The notes beneath the pieces were generated by a model that was not told the origin of the DNA, searched no databases, and worked only from the letters and a program-made list of their open reading frames with translations. Below, piece by piece: positions 22,389 to 32,580 of a stretch of 64,000 bases of DNA (position 1 is the first letter of the stretch; every line of letters starts with the position of its first letter). Both the position numbers and the translations under genes were made by a program. Source of the stretch: Utricularia gibba (lineage: Eukaryota; Streptophyta; Magnoliopsida; Lamiales; Lentibulariaceae); the NCBI GenBank assembly GCA_002189035.1, contig CM007989.1:3100001-3164000 (forward strand). Direction: 5' to 3'.

Positions 22389-23731
22389 ATGCATTCGCCG
22401 GCGTCGATGGAGAATCAGCGCCAGAAGAAGCCGTCCCGTATTGAGACGTCTTCGGCGTGGTCGTCGGATGTCTCCGGCGGATCTCATGTATTTAAGATAA
22501 TGAATTATTCCTTAGCCAGAGGGCTTGGTGTCGGGAACTGCATATCTTCGAATAAGTTTTCCGTTGGTGGTTGCCTCTGGCAGATTAAGTTCTACCCTGA
22601 TGGTTATAACAACAGTGCTGTGGATTATATCGCAATTTTCTTAGCATTAGTTGCAGGTGAATCAGACGAGAAGGCGACTTTTAAATTGCTTCTTCTGAAT
22701 CAAAGCGGAGAGAAATACGCGAGTCTGGAGCAACAGGAAGCCATTAAATTTAGATACAAAAACTTCGTTTGGTAAGTTTTGAGTCCTGTGATTGGCGTTT
22801 TGTGTTTCAGTTTTGAGTGTTTTTTGCTGGGCTTCGCTTACAGAATACTGTACTGATGTGAAAGTTGATATTTTGGCTTCAGGGGAAGTACAAAATTTAT
22901 GAAAAGAGCTGATTTGGAAGCTTCTCAGCTCCTAGGAGACGACTGCCTGCATATTCGTTGCGAAATTCGTGTTTTTCAGTCTCCAAGGATTTCAAAGATG
23001 GATTCGATTGCGTTGTCCCCATCAAATATCAACCTTCATTTGAGACATTTGTTGGAAACTGGAAAAGAAGCGGATACCGATTTTCTAGTTGGTGGGGAAG
23101 TTATCTCAGCTCATAAGTTGGTTCTTGGTGCCCGTTCATCGAAATTCAGAGACCAGTTCTTTGGATCCAAGAAGGGTGAATGCAGTAACTGGACGAGAGT
23201 TGAAGGGATGCAAGCTCGCGTCTTTAAGGTGCTGGAAGTAAATAATCTTCTGATTCATCTGAAATCCATCGTCTTCTTAAATTCTTCTCCATTTCACAGG
23301 CTTTGCTTCACTTCATATACTGCGATGAGTTGCCATCCATGGATGAAAAGCTTACTCCAACCTTATGGTATCAACACCTAATCGCAGCAGCTGATCGATA
23401 CGATTTAGATCGACTGAAGCTGCTCTGCGCCGCTCGTCTCAGCAAGGAAATCTCAGCAGTTAATGTTGTTACAATTTGGGCACTCGCTGAGCAGCATCAA
23501 GTAGCGCAGCTCAAAATAAGGTGCCTTGAATTCATTCTTGAAAATAACAATCTTCAAGGTGAGATGATGCTTCTCTATCTCCATTTTGTATTCTCCATTC
23601 ATTCATTACATTGTATCCTTTTTTTTTCTGTAGAGGTGATGGAATCCACAGATTTTCTGGAAATGAAAGGAAGTGATCCATCAAAGATTGCAGAGTTCCT
23701 TCAAAGTCTTTTTGCTTTGAGATGTTTGTAA
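22389..23731 (+). CDS. MATH-BTB protein B (BPM-like CUL3 adaptor), intact
   Basis: Four exons, 22389-22771, 22883-23228, 23300-23558 and 23634-23731, give an uninterrupted 361-residue protein. The MATH part has GGSHVFKIMNYSLARGLGVG, NCISSNKFSVGGCLWQIKFY and KATFKLLLLNQSGEK; the BTB domain has LLETGKEADTDFLVGGEVIS, AHKLVLGARSSKFRDQFFG and ALLHFIYCDELPSMDE; the BACK-like helices follow as AADRYDLDRLKLLCAARLS and VVTIWALAEQHQ. It is the only one of the four local copies whose frame is clean, so it is the best candidate for a working CUL3 adaptor here. An ATG seven codons in (MENQRQKK) is an alternative start. Its stop lies 48 bp from the stop of the convergent copy C. Confidence 0.9.
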
Positions 23732-23779
23732 ATGTACAATGCAAGGAATGGACCAAACTGAGTTTCACTCTGAGGGCTA

Positions 23780-25064
23780 TCAGCATTTCCCAGCAGGGGG
23801 CTGCACGTCGTCATTATTCTTCCAGGAAACAACCCCTTGAATGATATCTGCTAAGGCTGGATCACTTTGTTTGAGAAGCATGCAATCATCAGTTCGCATC
23901 ACATCTGCAACCAAATCATGGCACATGAATGAGGAAGAATTTGAAAAGATGTGCTGTTGGGGATTAACTAAAATGCAATTGCCTTGCGGGTTTTCAAGCG
24001 AAGCTAAAAGCTTGATACACGATGATTTTAATTGGGAGGAACGATGCCGCTCGGCTAATGCCCAAGTTGAAGCTACGTTATCTATGGAGATGTTTTTGAT
24101 CAGATGGTCAGCACAGAAGGGTTTGAGTCCTTCCAATTTGTATCGATACGCGGCGGAAAGAAGATTCCGGCACATCGAGATTGGAGCTCCATCCAGAGAC
24201 GGCAGGTCTCACAGTATATGAAACCAAGCAGAGCCTGCACGATTGGGAGATGGAATGGTTTCAAGGCCAACAAAAGGCATGCATGAGTTGAAGAAACACC
24301 AACCCTAAAAACTGCTGGTTCAATTCCTTCTACTTTTATGGGATCTGCATGCGCATGTTTTGCTGGTCCAAAGAACTGGGCACAGAATGATGGTGAACGT
24401 TCGGCGAGAACCGGTGTATGGGCCTGAAATCGTTCTCCGTCGACATCAAACTTCACATCTGCGCCTTTCCCACTATCCAGAAGAAGTCGGAAGTGAGCAT
24501 CGATGTCTGCAGGAACATACGTTGTGATGGAACTGGAAATATTCGACGCCTGAATAACAGTAATGTCACAGAAAATCTGGAGGCAATCATCTTTCAAATA
24601 TTTCCCGGACCTGACTTCTTCCCTTGATACGAAATTGCAGCAACCCCTGCCATGAAAATTAAAAGTATAAACATTATACAGTAGCCAAGGAAATGGAACT
24701 CCAGTTGGTCTGCAAGATCTCACCAGAGATAATACTGAGTATCATTATCTGGAAATTTCCGTGGCTCAGCTGTCACAAAAACCTTGTGCTTTTGGCCTCC
24801 TCTTTTGTCTAAAATAGACAGCTTATAATTAGCCCTTGTATCCGATCCACCAGCTGCCAATGTCAAAAACAGTGAGATATATTCAGAATCTTTATCTCTG
24901 CCGTCGGGATAGAGGTCGATCTTCCATGCACGACCACCAACATGAAACTCATCAGAAGAAATGCAATTCCCATGTCCAAGACCTGTCACCAAGGAATAAT
25001 TTTTTACAGTGAAAACGTGAGAGCCTTCAAACTTCGTTGGTTCCCATATCGAAGATGTGCCCAT
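23780..25064 (-). CDS. MATH-BTB protein C (BPM-like), frame break plus GC donor at last intron
   Basis: Starting at 25064, exon 1 encodes the MATH domain (FEGSHVFTVKNYSLVTGLGH, GNCISSDEFHVGGRAWKIDL, ANYKLSILDK). Exon 2 has CNFVSREEVRSGKYLKDDCL and the BTB start LLLDSGKGADVKFDVDGERF. Exon 3 begins ALLGFIYCE, but the family continuation (LPSLDGAPISMCRNLLSAAY) appears only after a one-base shift near 24212-24219. Then YRYKLEGLKPFCADHLIKN is intact. The last intron, 23982-23905, should begin GT but reads GC, and it is stop-free and 78 nt long, so retained transcripts would still be translated into VMRTDDCMLLKQ. Stop is 23780-23782. The lesion leaves it uncertain whether this copy works. Confidence 0.8.
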
Positions 25065-25142
25065 TGAAAGAGATATTTTCGTTCGATGAATATCAAGGTG
25101 ATCCTTTATACAGTAAGCTGTGGAAGTATGTGATTACAAGGC

Positions 25143-25860
25143 ATGCGAGAAACTGAAAGGTCTCTCATCAAGCTTCGGATGAAGCAATGTGATGAGCCCC
25201 AGGAAGATAATGAAGTGTATTTGAAGAATGATGAGGAGTTTGTTCAAGTGAACAAATTAGAAAGAAAGATGATTCCACCAGTACCAATGACTAGGAGCAA
25301 GACAAAGATGGTTGAAGATACAGTTAAGGGTCTACTCAATACCATTGGAATCAAACATGGGCTTGAAGACATCCCATCAAAAGAGCTCAACTAATTGAAG
25401 ATGGACTTAACTTAGAGCATTGGGCTTGTTAGACTTTTCTATTTTATTTAGTTTGGGCTATGTAATGTTAGAGCCCAATTCTAGAGTATAAATACTCTAG
25501 AGATGTACTATTTCAGGATCTTTGGTCATTTTATGTATCTTGTGAGGATTCCCCTCTCCTTTGAGTGCTTGAACACTCTTAACTTATCAAGCTTTGAGCT
25601 TGTGGCGTTCTAGGATTATCACTTCCAATCAATCTCTCTTTTCTGAAGTGTGGCTCCTAATTTTCTTTGTTTCGAAGTCTGGTTGCAAGAGATTTATTCT
25701 CTTGAGGGTAGACTTGGGTGGGTTCTCTTCTAAGCTTCAAAATCACCTCTTTTTTGTGGGTTGCTAATCTCTATAGATTAGAGGGTCACATCACAATGTC
25801 TGCATTGGAATCTCAACACTCGTCATGAATACACACGCAGTGAGAGTAGTCGAATCGTCA
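25143..25860 (+). mobile_element. Ty3/gypsy-like retrotransposon remnant: end of polyprotein plus LTR-like sequence
   Basis: The frame 25143-25394 contains PVPMTRSKTKMVEDTVKGLL, the basic GPMTRxRxK-like tail that ends many plant Ty3/gypsy polyproteins, and stops at 25392-25394. Directly after it comes LTR-like text, about 25410-25860, with a TATAAATA core (25487-25494) inside a 22-bp perfect palindrome (25480-25501), then polyadenylation-type AT-rich DNA and GC-balanced leader-like sequence. No protease, reverse transcriptase or integrase was found upstream; copy C starts within 80 bp on the left. I read it as a 5'-truncated fragment. I could not locate both LTRs or a target duplication. Confidence 0.5.
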
Positions 25861-26743
25861 AGCTTTGGATGAAACGGATTCATGTCACATGAAACATGTA
25901 GCCGGTGGTTATGACTAGTTGAATACAATATGAAAAATTATATTATGTTAATTAAGAATACATGTTAATTATGTATGTGATACATAAAGAAACAATAGTA
26001 CATTTATTGCAATAGGCCTTTGATGTTTTTTGATGAATTGAGAAAATTAGGTAAATTAATCTATTAGCTTTAAGAATAAGTCAGAATGAGAATATAAAAA
26101 CCGATGTAGATCTCATTCCAATGATCTATTTTGGATGAAGAAAAAGAAAGAAAAATTTAAACAAAAATAAAAAAAAATGTTTATGGTTCTCATAAATCTC
26201 CATTTTTATGATTATAGAAATAAAATTAATTTAAAAAAAATCTTGCAGAACATCATCTTAGTATCATATTCTATATATTTAAATATTTTTATTTATTCTT
26301 TATTCATGACCAAACACAAATTATCTACTTTAGTTCGTTCAATCATGATAAAATAAAATACAACATAATGGTTTACATTTCTCAAAAAATTTATATGCAA
26401 ATATCTATTATTAATATGATAGCAATATTGTATATACATCTTATTGTATAATTTTATGTCAAAGATATGATAAATAATTTTATTTAAATAACATTTTATA
26501 CGAAATAAACTCATTTTCTTAAAATCTGTTATTATTATGTAAATTAATCTCAGATTTATTTAATACTGACCAAATTACTCTATATCAATATCTATACAAA
26601 AAAAAAATCTGAAGAAACGATTTAAATACGGGTCTGACCCGGTTTGTAATCAAACCGGAATCTCAGTGGGGTTCGCGTAGAGAGAACCGAGTCTATAACG
26701 GTACTAAAAGTAAATAAATTTTGGCTACTTCGCGTGAGCTGCG
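25861..26743. other. AT-rich spacer between retroelement remnant and MATH-BTB D
   Basis: About 880 bp, extremely AT-rich from 25920 to 26610, with no recognisable gene. The 73-codon minus-strand frame at 26293-26514 is composed mainly of Ile, Tyr, Asn and Lys, as expected by chance in such DNA. Confidence 0.4.
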
Positions 26744-28129
26744 CTACTTCATCCACGCAGAGGGGCGAAATTCTGGAGTTTCGGCCTGTCCCTTGTAGCG
26801 GATACCGGAAGTTAGAAAATCCAGAGTGCTATACGGATCGGCTTCCCGCATCTGCTTGAAATCGCCTGTTTGCATTACATCTGAAGAAAAAGACATGATG
26901 ATACTCAGTTCTATGAAGGACCCTCGTGAGCGAACAGCATGCATGCTTTGAGAATGAGTTGCATTGTTTACCTTGAAGATTTTTCATTGAAGCAAGAAAC
27001 TTAGTGCAGTATGTCATCAAGGTGGGGCAATGGTGTCTATGCGCCAGCACCCAAGTGGACGTAGCATTAGTCACAGAAATGCTTCCACAAAGTTCAGCTG
27101 CGCAGACAAGTTTGAGTCTGTGGATGTCATATCGATGTGCGGCAACAAGTAGATCTCGATAGATTGATTTCTGCTCTAGCTTTTTGAACTCACTCGAGTG
27201 TGGTAATTCATCGCAGTATATGAAGTGAAGCATAACCTGTGAGACAGAAAATGAGAATAGTTAAGAGAAGGCAGGCAACTGGGATACATGGATCTGAGCA
27301 ACTCCACCTTAAAAACAGAGGGTTTCATGTCATGAATTGTGATGGGCTCAGCGCCTCCTTCATCTCTTATTAATCCGAAAAACTGGGCACTGAATACAGA
27401 AGAACGTGCACCGAGAATCGCCTTGTGAGCTGGAAAGTGGTCTCCTTCAACATCAAAAATCACGTCTGCCCCCGTAGCACTCTCCAACAGATTCTGTAAA
27501 TGAAAGGAGATGTTCGAGGGGGGAATGGAATCGGGTTATTCTTGACAGGAAAGGCGGTAACGGTCTTTGCACAATTAAAAACATAGATCGCGCATCGAAT
27601 TTGGACATAGTCGTCCTTCAAGAAATCACTTTCCTCCAAAACAGATCGTTTCATGAATCTCGTTGCTCCCCTGTGAGGAATATAAAGATATGCTTCAGTG
27701 AAATCCATTAGGGATCTAAAGAAAACGCTTTGATCATAACTGCTCAGGTCATTGGGAAGAAGAAACTCACCAACGACGGCATGCTCCGAACCTGTGGGCC
27801 TCCGGTGAAACAAAAACTTCGTGGTTGTTACCTCCGGTTTGATCTAAGAGAAAAAACTTGAATGTCGCCCTTGTGCCAATTTCCCCAATTACACATGATA
27901 AATATATTGCAACATGATCAGATGCATTCATGAACCCCGCTGGGTAGAATTCAATCTGCCACCAGCAACCACCAACATGGAATTTATCAGACGACATGCA
28001 TTCTCCACACGCTGTCTCTTTGGCCAGGGAATAATTCCTTATGGTAAAAAGGTGAGATCCTTGGAACGACTCTGGTAACCACACAGAGCATGTTTCCCCT
28101 GGCTGAAATGGCTCGTAGTCATCCTTCAT
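26744..28129 (-). CDS. MATH-BTB protein D (BPM-like), frame break in a six-base G/C run
   Basis: Start ATG 28127-28129 (MKDDYEPFQPGE) follows a TTTGTGTTTGCAG acceptor-like sequence, so a 5' UTR intron is possible. Exon 1 has FQGSHLFTIRNYSLAKETAC, CMSSDKFHVGGCWWQIEFYP and TFKFFLLDQTGG and ends in RRW with a GT donor. Exon 2 has GATRFMKRSVLEESDFLKDD, then breaks frame at the C6 run (plus strand G6 at 27518-27523). One more C restores SNISFHLQNLLESATGADVI-type text and leads into FPAHKAILGARSSVFSAQFF. Exon 3 has MLHFIYCDELPHSSEFKKLE and AAHRYDIHRLKLVCAAELC; exon 4 ends FRPSAWMK with stop 26744-26746. Apart from one base it looks complete. Confidence 0.82.
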
Positions 28130-28684
28130 CTCTGCAAACACAAAGTAGAGATGAATTATAGGAAAAACGGCATCTGGGAATCGCAAAAGTTTAACCTTTT
28201 TCATAGCTATTCATTTTACAACACACATTCATAGAGACGGCGACTACAGAAACATGCTTCAATCAAATGCTGAACTACTATCATAAAATTGCCCAACAGT
28301 CTAAACTCCAGCAGCAAGCGGGGCGCGTATTTCTTTTGTCTCTGTAGTAGTCAACACATTCCTTAAGTTTGCTTCAAGATTTGGAACAGAACCTGGCGGG
28401 GAGGATAATCAAAGACGGGCTCTGCCAATCTCTCGGAGGGTTTTCAGATATAAACAGAACTCAAATAGGCTCAAAGGCCGGAACTTGAGAAGCAACAGCG
28501 GGTCGGTTCCACCACCCCAAATCTCGGTGATTTTGTTTTCTTGATATATTATATTCGAATTTGATCCTTTTATTTAAAATTGATTAATACGACTTAGTAT
28601 TGACATATGATTGTGATATGAGACAATTTATGATATATTCTAATTGAATGATTCTGTACAAAAAATTTAACATCACATGATGGG
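28130..28684. other. Intergenic region upstream of MATH-BTB D
   Basis: About 550 bp between the D start and the EDL3 stop. The right half is AT-rich and likely includes the EDL3 3' flank. No other feature is seen. Confidence 0.35.
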
Positions 28685-29455
28685 TTAGTCGTCGCCGGCG
28701 CCGCCGTAATCTCCTTCATTCAGTTCCTCATCCTCCGAGGATAGCGGCAGAAGCCAGCACGTGCCGTGAAGGTGGCCGTTCAAGCAAACGAAATACTCAA
28801 CCGCGTCGTCGCTGGACCCCAGCCGCCGTGCGGCGTTACGGCGAGGAATCAGCCTTGCAGCCGTCATACTCCACACGCGCGCGCCGCAATATGGGCAGCG
28901 AACCTGTGCCTCGAACTCCACGCGCCGCCGAATCAAACACTCCCTAGTCCGCGACTTCTTAAATGACCGGAATACCCCTCTGTATATCCCGACGTCGTAC
29001 CCGTCATCCCCTGTAGAATGCTCGCACGGATCCGTCACAAACAGCACGTCGCCACGGCAATTCTTCGCTAGGAAACTCCGACCGGAGGTTTTTGAAAACC
29101 GCGACGATTCCGCGAAGTGCCCAGGCGACGCGTGGCTGGGGCCGAAGTGGCGCGTGGGCACACAGCCGCCGCAGAAGAACAGGAGTTTTGCCAAAGCAGA
29201 CCATCCGCCTACTATCCGGCTATCTTCCGTCAACGTCGATATCATTCTCGGCGCTCGTCGACGGCAAAGCTCCCGCCATAGGATCCTCTTCGCTAGAGCT
29301 CGTAATTTACAGTTCACCGCCGACAAACGACAGAGAGTCCCAATGTCCCAATTCATGAACTCGAACAACAAAATTAAAACCCGCTCGTTGAGAATCCCAG
29401 AGTCCGCGTCCTTGCCCACTCCCAGCCGATTCGGAATCTCGCAACTTCTTTCCAT
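28685..29455 (-). CDS. EDL3: EID1-like F-box protein 3
   Basis: A single exon encodes 256 residues from the first ATG, 29453-29455 (MERSCEIPNRLG). It matches EID1-like F-box proteins: GILNERVLILLFEFMNWDIG and TLCRLSAVNCKLRALAKRIL form the F-box, followed by GWSALAKLLFFCGGC, RFSKTSGRSFLAKNC, FVTDPCEHSTGDDGYDVGIY, RGVFRSF, VRCPYCGARVWSMTAARLIP and YFVCLNGHLHGTCWLLPLSS. EDL3 acts in SCF ubiquitin ligases and is described as a positive regulator of ABA-dependent responses in Arabidopsis. The tail is acidic (SSEDEELNEGDYGG). The upstream 400 bp contain several ACGT-core elements, consistent with ABA control. The ORF is GC-rich and intact; the frame extends upstream to a GTG but without an ATG. Confidence 0.9.
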   Translation of the reverse strand: MERSCEIPNRLGVGKDADSGILNERVLILLFEFMNWDIGTLCRLSAVNCKLRALAKRILWRELCRRRAPRMISTLTEDSRIVGGWSALAKLLFFCGGCVPTRHFGPSHASPGHFAESSRFSKTSGRSFLAKNCRGDVLFVTDPCEHSTGDDGYDVGIYRGVFRSFKKSRTRECLIRRRVEFEAQVRCPYCGARVWSMTAARLIPRRNAARRLGSSDDAVEYFVCLNGHLHGTCWLLPLSSEDEELNEGDYGGAGDD

Positions 29456-29577
29456 TTCCCCTTTCCCGGCGACCGTCACACTGAATCCAGTCTCCACGCC
29501 GCCGATTTGAGTTCAATATAAAACAGGGGAATTAATTTGTGAACGTGTCAGCGGGCGATAAGGGCAAGGAATAAAGT

Positions 29578-29852
29578 ACGTACGTGGCTGACCATGATTG
29601 GCTCAACTGAGCTCATTAGAACGCGACACGTGGTCTGTCGAACCATCTTTTCGCTGGTCTAAAATATCTGAGGGCGCCGGGTGGTGCTGTGGGACCACGT
29701 AGGTAAATAAATATCAAGGACACGTGTAACCACGTAAGAGATTGACCTTCGTTTGACTTTGTCAAGATGATTTTTGTCGCATCCGTGCTGACACGTATGA
29801 TTCATAATTTTCTAATGGGAAAAAGTGAGTGGGATGCCCATGAGACACGTTG
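29578..29852 (-). promoter_or_regulatory. ACGT-core (ABRE/G-box-like) cluster in the EDL3 promoter
   Basis: Within 125-400 bp upstream of the EDL3 start I see TACGTGGC at 29581, CACGTG at 29627-29632, CCACGTAG near 29696, CACGTG at 29721-29726, CACGTA at 29731-29736, ACACGTAT near 29791 and ACACGTTG near 29847. Two TTGAC-type W-box cores lie near 29740-29760. Clustered ACGTG elements are the usual sign of ABA-responsive promoters bound by bZIP factors. Confidence 0.55.
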
Positions 29853-29859
29853 TCGTCTA

Positions 29860-31179
29860 TGGTATTAGCCGTACAAGTCCATTCATTATGAACTTACATT
29901 ATACTCCACTAATAATGTTTAAATAGATCTTCACACCGAGAGCCTATTTCAAACTTACTTTTAAAACTTCCACATAAAGAATCATCATGCAGTCTCCATG
30001 GGTTTGACTTACGTCCAAGTCCTCTCCGATTTCAAGTTACATGTAAAGAAGTCATTGAAGTTTAGACGTTAGGGCTTAAGATTTAGGCTTTGTTTGATTG
30101 GTGTATTTAGATATTGATATGTTAAAATTATTTGGTTTTAGACAAATTTAAAAATATTCATATTCTAAAGTATACATATACTCATATATGAGGATAATAT
30201 ATGAATATAATCATCATTATATTCATATAATTGATATAATTACACCTACATACCAATCAATATAATTTTATTAAATCCAGAATAAACCAATTTTATATTT
30301 TCATATCAAATAAGACTTTAGGGTTTGGAGTTTGAATGTGAGACTCAAAATGGGATGCTCAGGCCCGGCCCGGCCCATTCTTGGTTTAGGTTCTAAATGG
30401 GTCGGGTCTAGTCTAGATTGCCCCGATTGAACTCTATAACTACTAATTTATTAGATATTAAAATGAAATGTAAGTAAATCATATATATTCGCCTCATGTA
30501 AAATCCTAATCAAGGTTCATCTTTGATCCAAAATTAGGCACATTTGTTACGTTTTTTTTAAACGTATTTACGACTAGGTATATCCATCGTCACGTTTTTT
30601 GATCGATTAATTAAAAGATTGGTTTAAAGAAGTTTAGTTTTACTGGTCGTCTTGAAACACGATGAGGGACCCGGTGGTGTTAGTTCATGCCGACATCTTG
30701 GAAAGCCACTTGTTAGGACTCAATTATTTTCTTCTGGAAAGGCCGTCTTCTTGGGGACCAAGGGAACGGCACCACTATTTTAATTACAAAAATTAGAATA
30801 ATTGTGACTTGAGGTTCCCTGTGAAGTTGATGGCCACACCACCATGACCATGACTCTTGTTGCATGATGGTATTGTAATTGTGTTTCGCTTCTGGGTTTG
30901 GTGGAAGTTGTCGCCTTTCCACTTCAAATGTCAAATACGCTGAAAATCATGTCAATTTTGATGAAAAATACAAGAAATACCAGTAAACGTCGTCAACAGT
31001 ATACTACTTAAGATGGTGGTTGTGGTTAGTGCCTTTTTCCACTTTTCCAAGTTTTGTGTATTGAGATGAAAATCATGGTTTGCTTGTATGATTGGGTTGG
31101 AATTTTAGGGCCAGGGCTATAAATTGGTTGAGACAAAAGCCATTCCAAGCAAGAAATCTTGCTGGTGGTGATCGTCATC
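29860..31179. other. Intergenic region upstream of the UGT gene
   Basis: About 1.3 kb with no gene seen. Positions 30070-30320 are AT-rich with TATA/ATAT runs, and 30360-30390 hold GGCCCGGCCCGGCCCATT-type site II-like sequence. A TATAAAT box at 31118-31124 lies 56 bp before the UGT start codon. Confidence 0.4.
31118..31124 (+). promoter_or_regulatory. TATA box of the zeatin O-glucosyltransferase-like gene
   Basis: GGGCTATAAATTGG is placed 56 bp upstream of the ATG at 31180, a good core-promoter position with a short leader. Confidence 0.5.
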
Positions 31180-32580
31180 ATGGGGACCTTGGGGAACTCA
31201 ATCCATGGTGAGGATGCTGATAACCACAAGCCTAAAGTTGCGGTGCTGCTTGTTCCATTCCCAGCGCAAGGACACCTAAACCAGTTGCTTCAGCTTTCCT
31301 GCATCATATCCTCCCATGGCTTGCCCGTTTTCTACATCGGATCCGAGATCCATAACCGTCAGGCGAAGGTTCGTGCCAACGGCATCGATTCGAAGCATGT
31401 TGCAGCAATCAATTTCCATGACATGCCGCTGCCGCCGTTCGAGTCGCCTCCACCGAATCCTGATTCGCACGACAAGTTCCCGTCGCAGCTGCTTCCTTCA
31501 TGGTATGCGTCTCTGAGTTTGCGTGAGCCCTTTGCGGCATATCTGTGCAGCATGTCCCGGGAATACTCCAGAGTGGTGGTTATCTATGATCCGGCAATGG
31601 CTGCGGTGGTGCAAGATGTTACCTCGGTGGAGAACGCCGAAGCCTATTGCTTTGGCTGCATCCCTGCGCTGTTCAGCGTTGCTTTCTTCCAAGCAACTCT
31701 GGATAACCCGATACCGGAAGATTTCCCCAAGTTGCCGAGTTTAGAGGGAGTTTTCTCAGACGATATCATGAACTTCATGTCTATACATCTAGCGCACACA
31801 GATATTAGAACAGGGGATCTCCTGAACACCTCCAGAGTGATTGAAGGCCCTTATTTGAAGATCCTGGGGACTGAATCGATGTTCAAGAACAAGAAGATGT
31901 GGGCGATTGGGCCGATCATTTCGATGGTATCCCAGTTTTCTTCGCAACACGAAGCTCTCAAATGGCTAGACAAACAAGAACCGAACTCTGTCATCTATGC
32001 GTCTTTCGGAACCACAACTTCTTTATCAAATGAGGAAATACAAGAAATAGCCTCTGGTTTGGAGAACAGCGGGGTGAAGTTCATCTGGGTACTCAGAGAT
32101 GCAGATAAAGGCGACATCTTTGATGGAAAAGTTCGCAGAGGAGAACTGCCAAGCGGGTTCGAGGAAAGGGTGAAGGGAGTTGGACTAGTGATCAGGGATT
32201 GGGCGCCACAGCCCGAGATCCTGAACCATCCATCAACGGGCGGTTTCATGAGCCACTGTGGGTGGAATTCTTGCTTGGAAAGCATCACAGCAGGGGTTCC
32301 GATAGCTGCGTGGCCGATGCATTCAGACCAGCCACTGAACACAGCTTTGCTCACAGATGTATTGAAAATAGGGTTGATTGTAAGAGATTGGAGTCGAAGA
32401 GGAGAGCTTGTAAAAGCAGAAGAAGTTGAAGGTGCTGTGAGGAGATTAATGGCTTCGGCCGAGGGAACCCAGCTCCGAAACACGGCGGTGCAGTTGGGAG
32501 CTGAAGTCCGGCGGGCGACTCAGGCTGGGGGTGCGTCGGCCGTTGACATGGAGTCATTTATAGCTCATATCACAAGATAG
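31180..32580 (+). CDS. Zeatin O-glucosyltransferase-like UDP-glycosyltransferase (UGT93 type)
   Basis: A single exon encodes 466 residues, the usual length of a family-1 plant UGT. The N-terminus has VAVLLVPFPAQGHLNQLLQL with the catalytic His. LNTSRVIEGPYLKIL and WAIGPI precede the C-terminal domain. The 44-residue PSPG box is complete at residues 341-384 (32200-32331), from WAPQPEIL through HCGWNSCLESI to HSDQ; the final Gln favours UDP-glucose. Overall pattern (NFHDMPLPPFESPPPNPDS, EAYCFGC) matches zeatin O-glucosyltransferases, which reversibly inactivate zeatin as the O-glucoside in the cytosol. Substrate is inferred from family resemblance. The upstream in-frame codons begin at TTG, so I chose ATG 31180. 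An isopentenyltransferase gene lies 6.2 kb downstream. Confidence 0.85.
   Translation: MGTLGNSIHGEDADNHKPKVAVLLVPFPAQGHLNQLLQLSCIISSHGLPVFYIGSEIHNRQAKVRANGIDSKHVAAINFHDMPLPPFESPPPNPDSHDKFPSQLLPSWYASLSLREPFAAYLCSMSREYSRVVVIYDPAMAAVVQDVTSVENAEAYCFGCIPALFSVAFFQATLDNPIPEDFPKLPSLEGVFSDDIMNFMSIHLAHTDIRTGDLLNTSRVIEGPYLKILGTESMFKNKKMWAIGPIISMVSQFSSQHEALKWLDKQEPNSVIYASFGTTTSLSNEEIQEIASGLENSGVKFIWVLRDADKGDIFDGKVRRGELPSGFEERVKGVGLVIRDWAPQPEILNHPSTGGFMSHCGWNSCLESITAGVPIAAWPMHSDQPLNTALLTDVLKIGLIVRDWSRRGELVKAEEVEGAVRRLMASAEGTQLRNTAVQLGAEVRRATQAGGASAVDMESFIAHITR

Noticed and set aside
31995-32483. 162-codon minus-strand open frame
   Set aside because: Antisense shadow of the UGT coding sequence; no domain seen.
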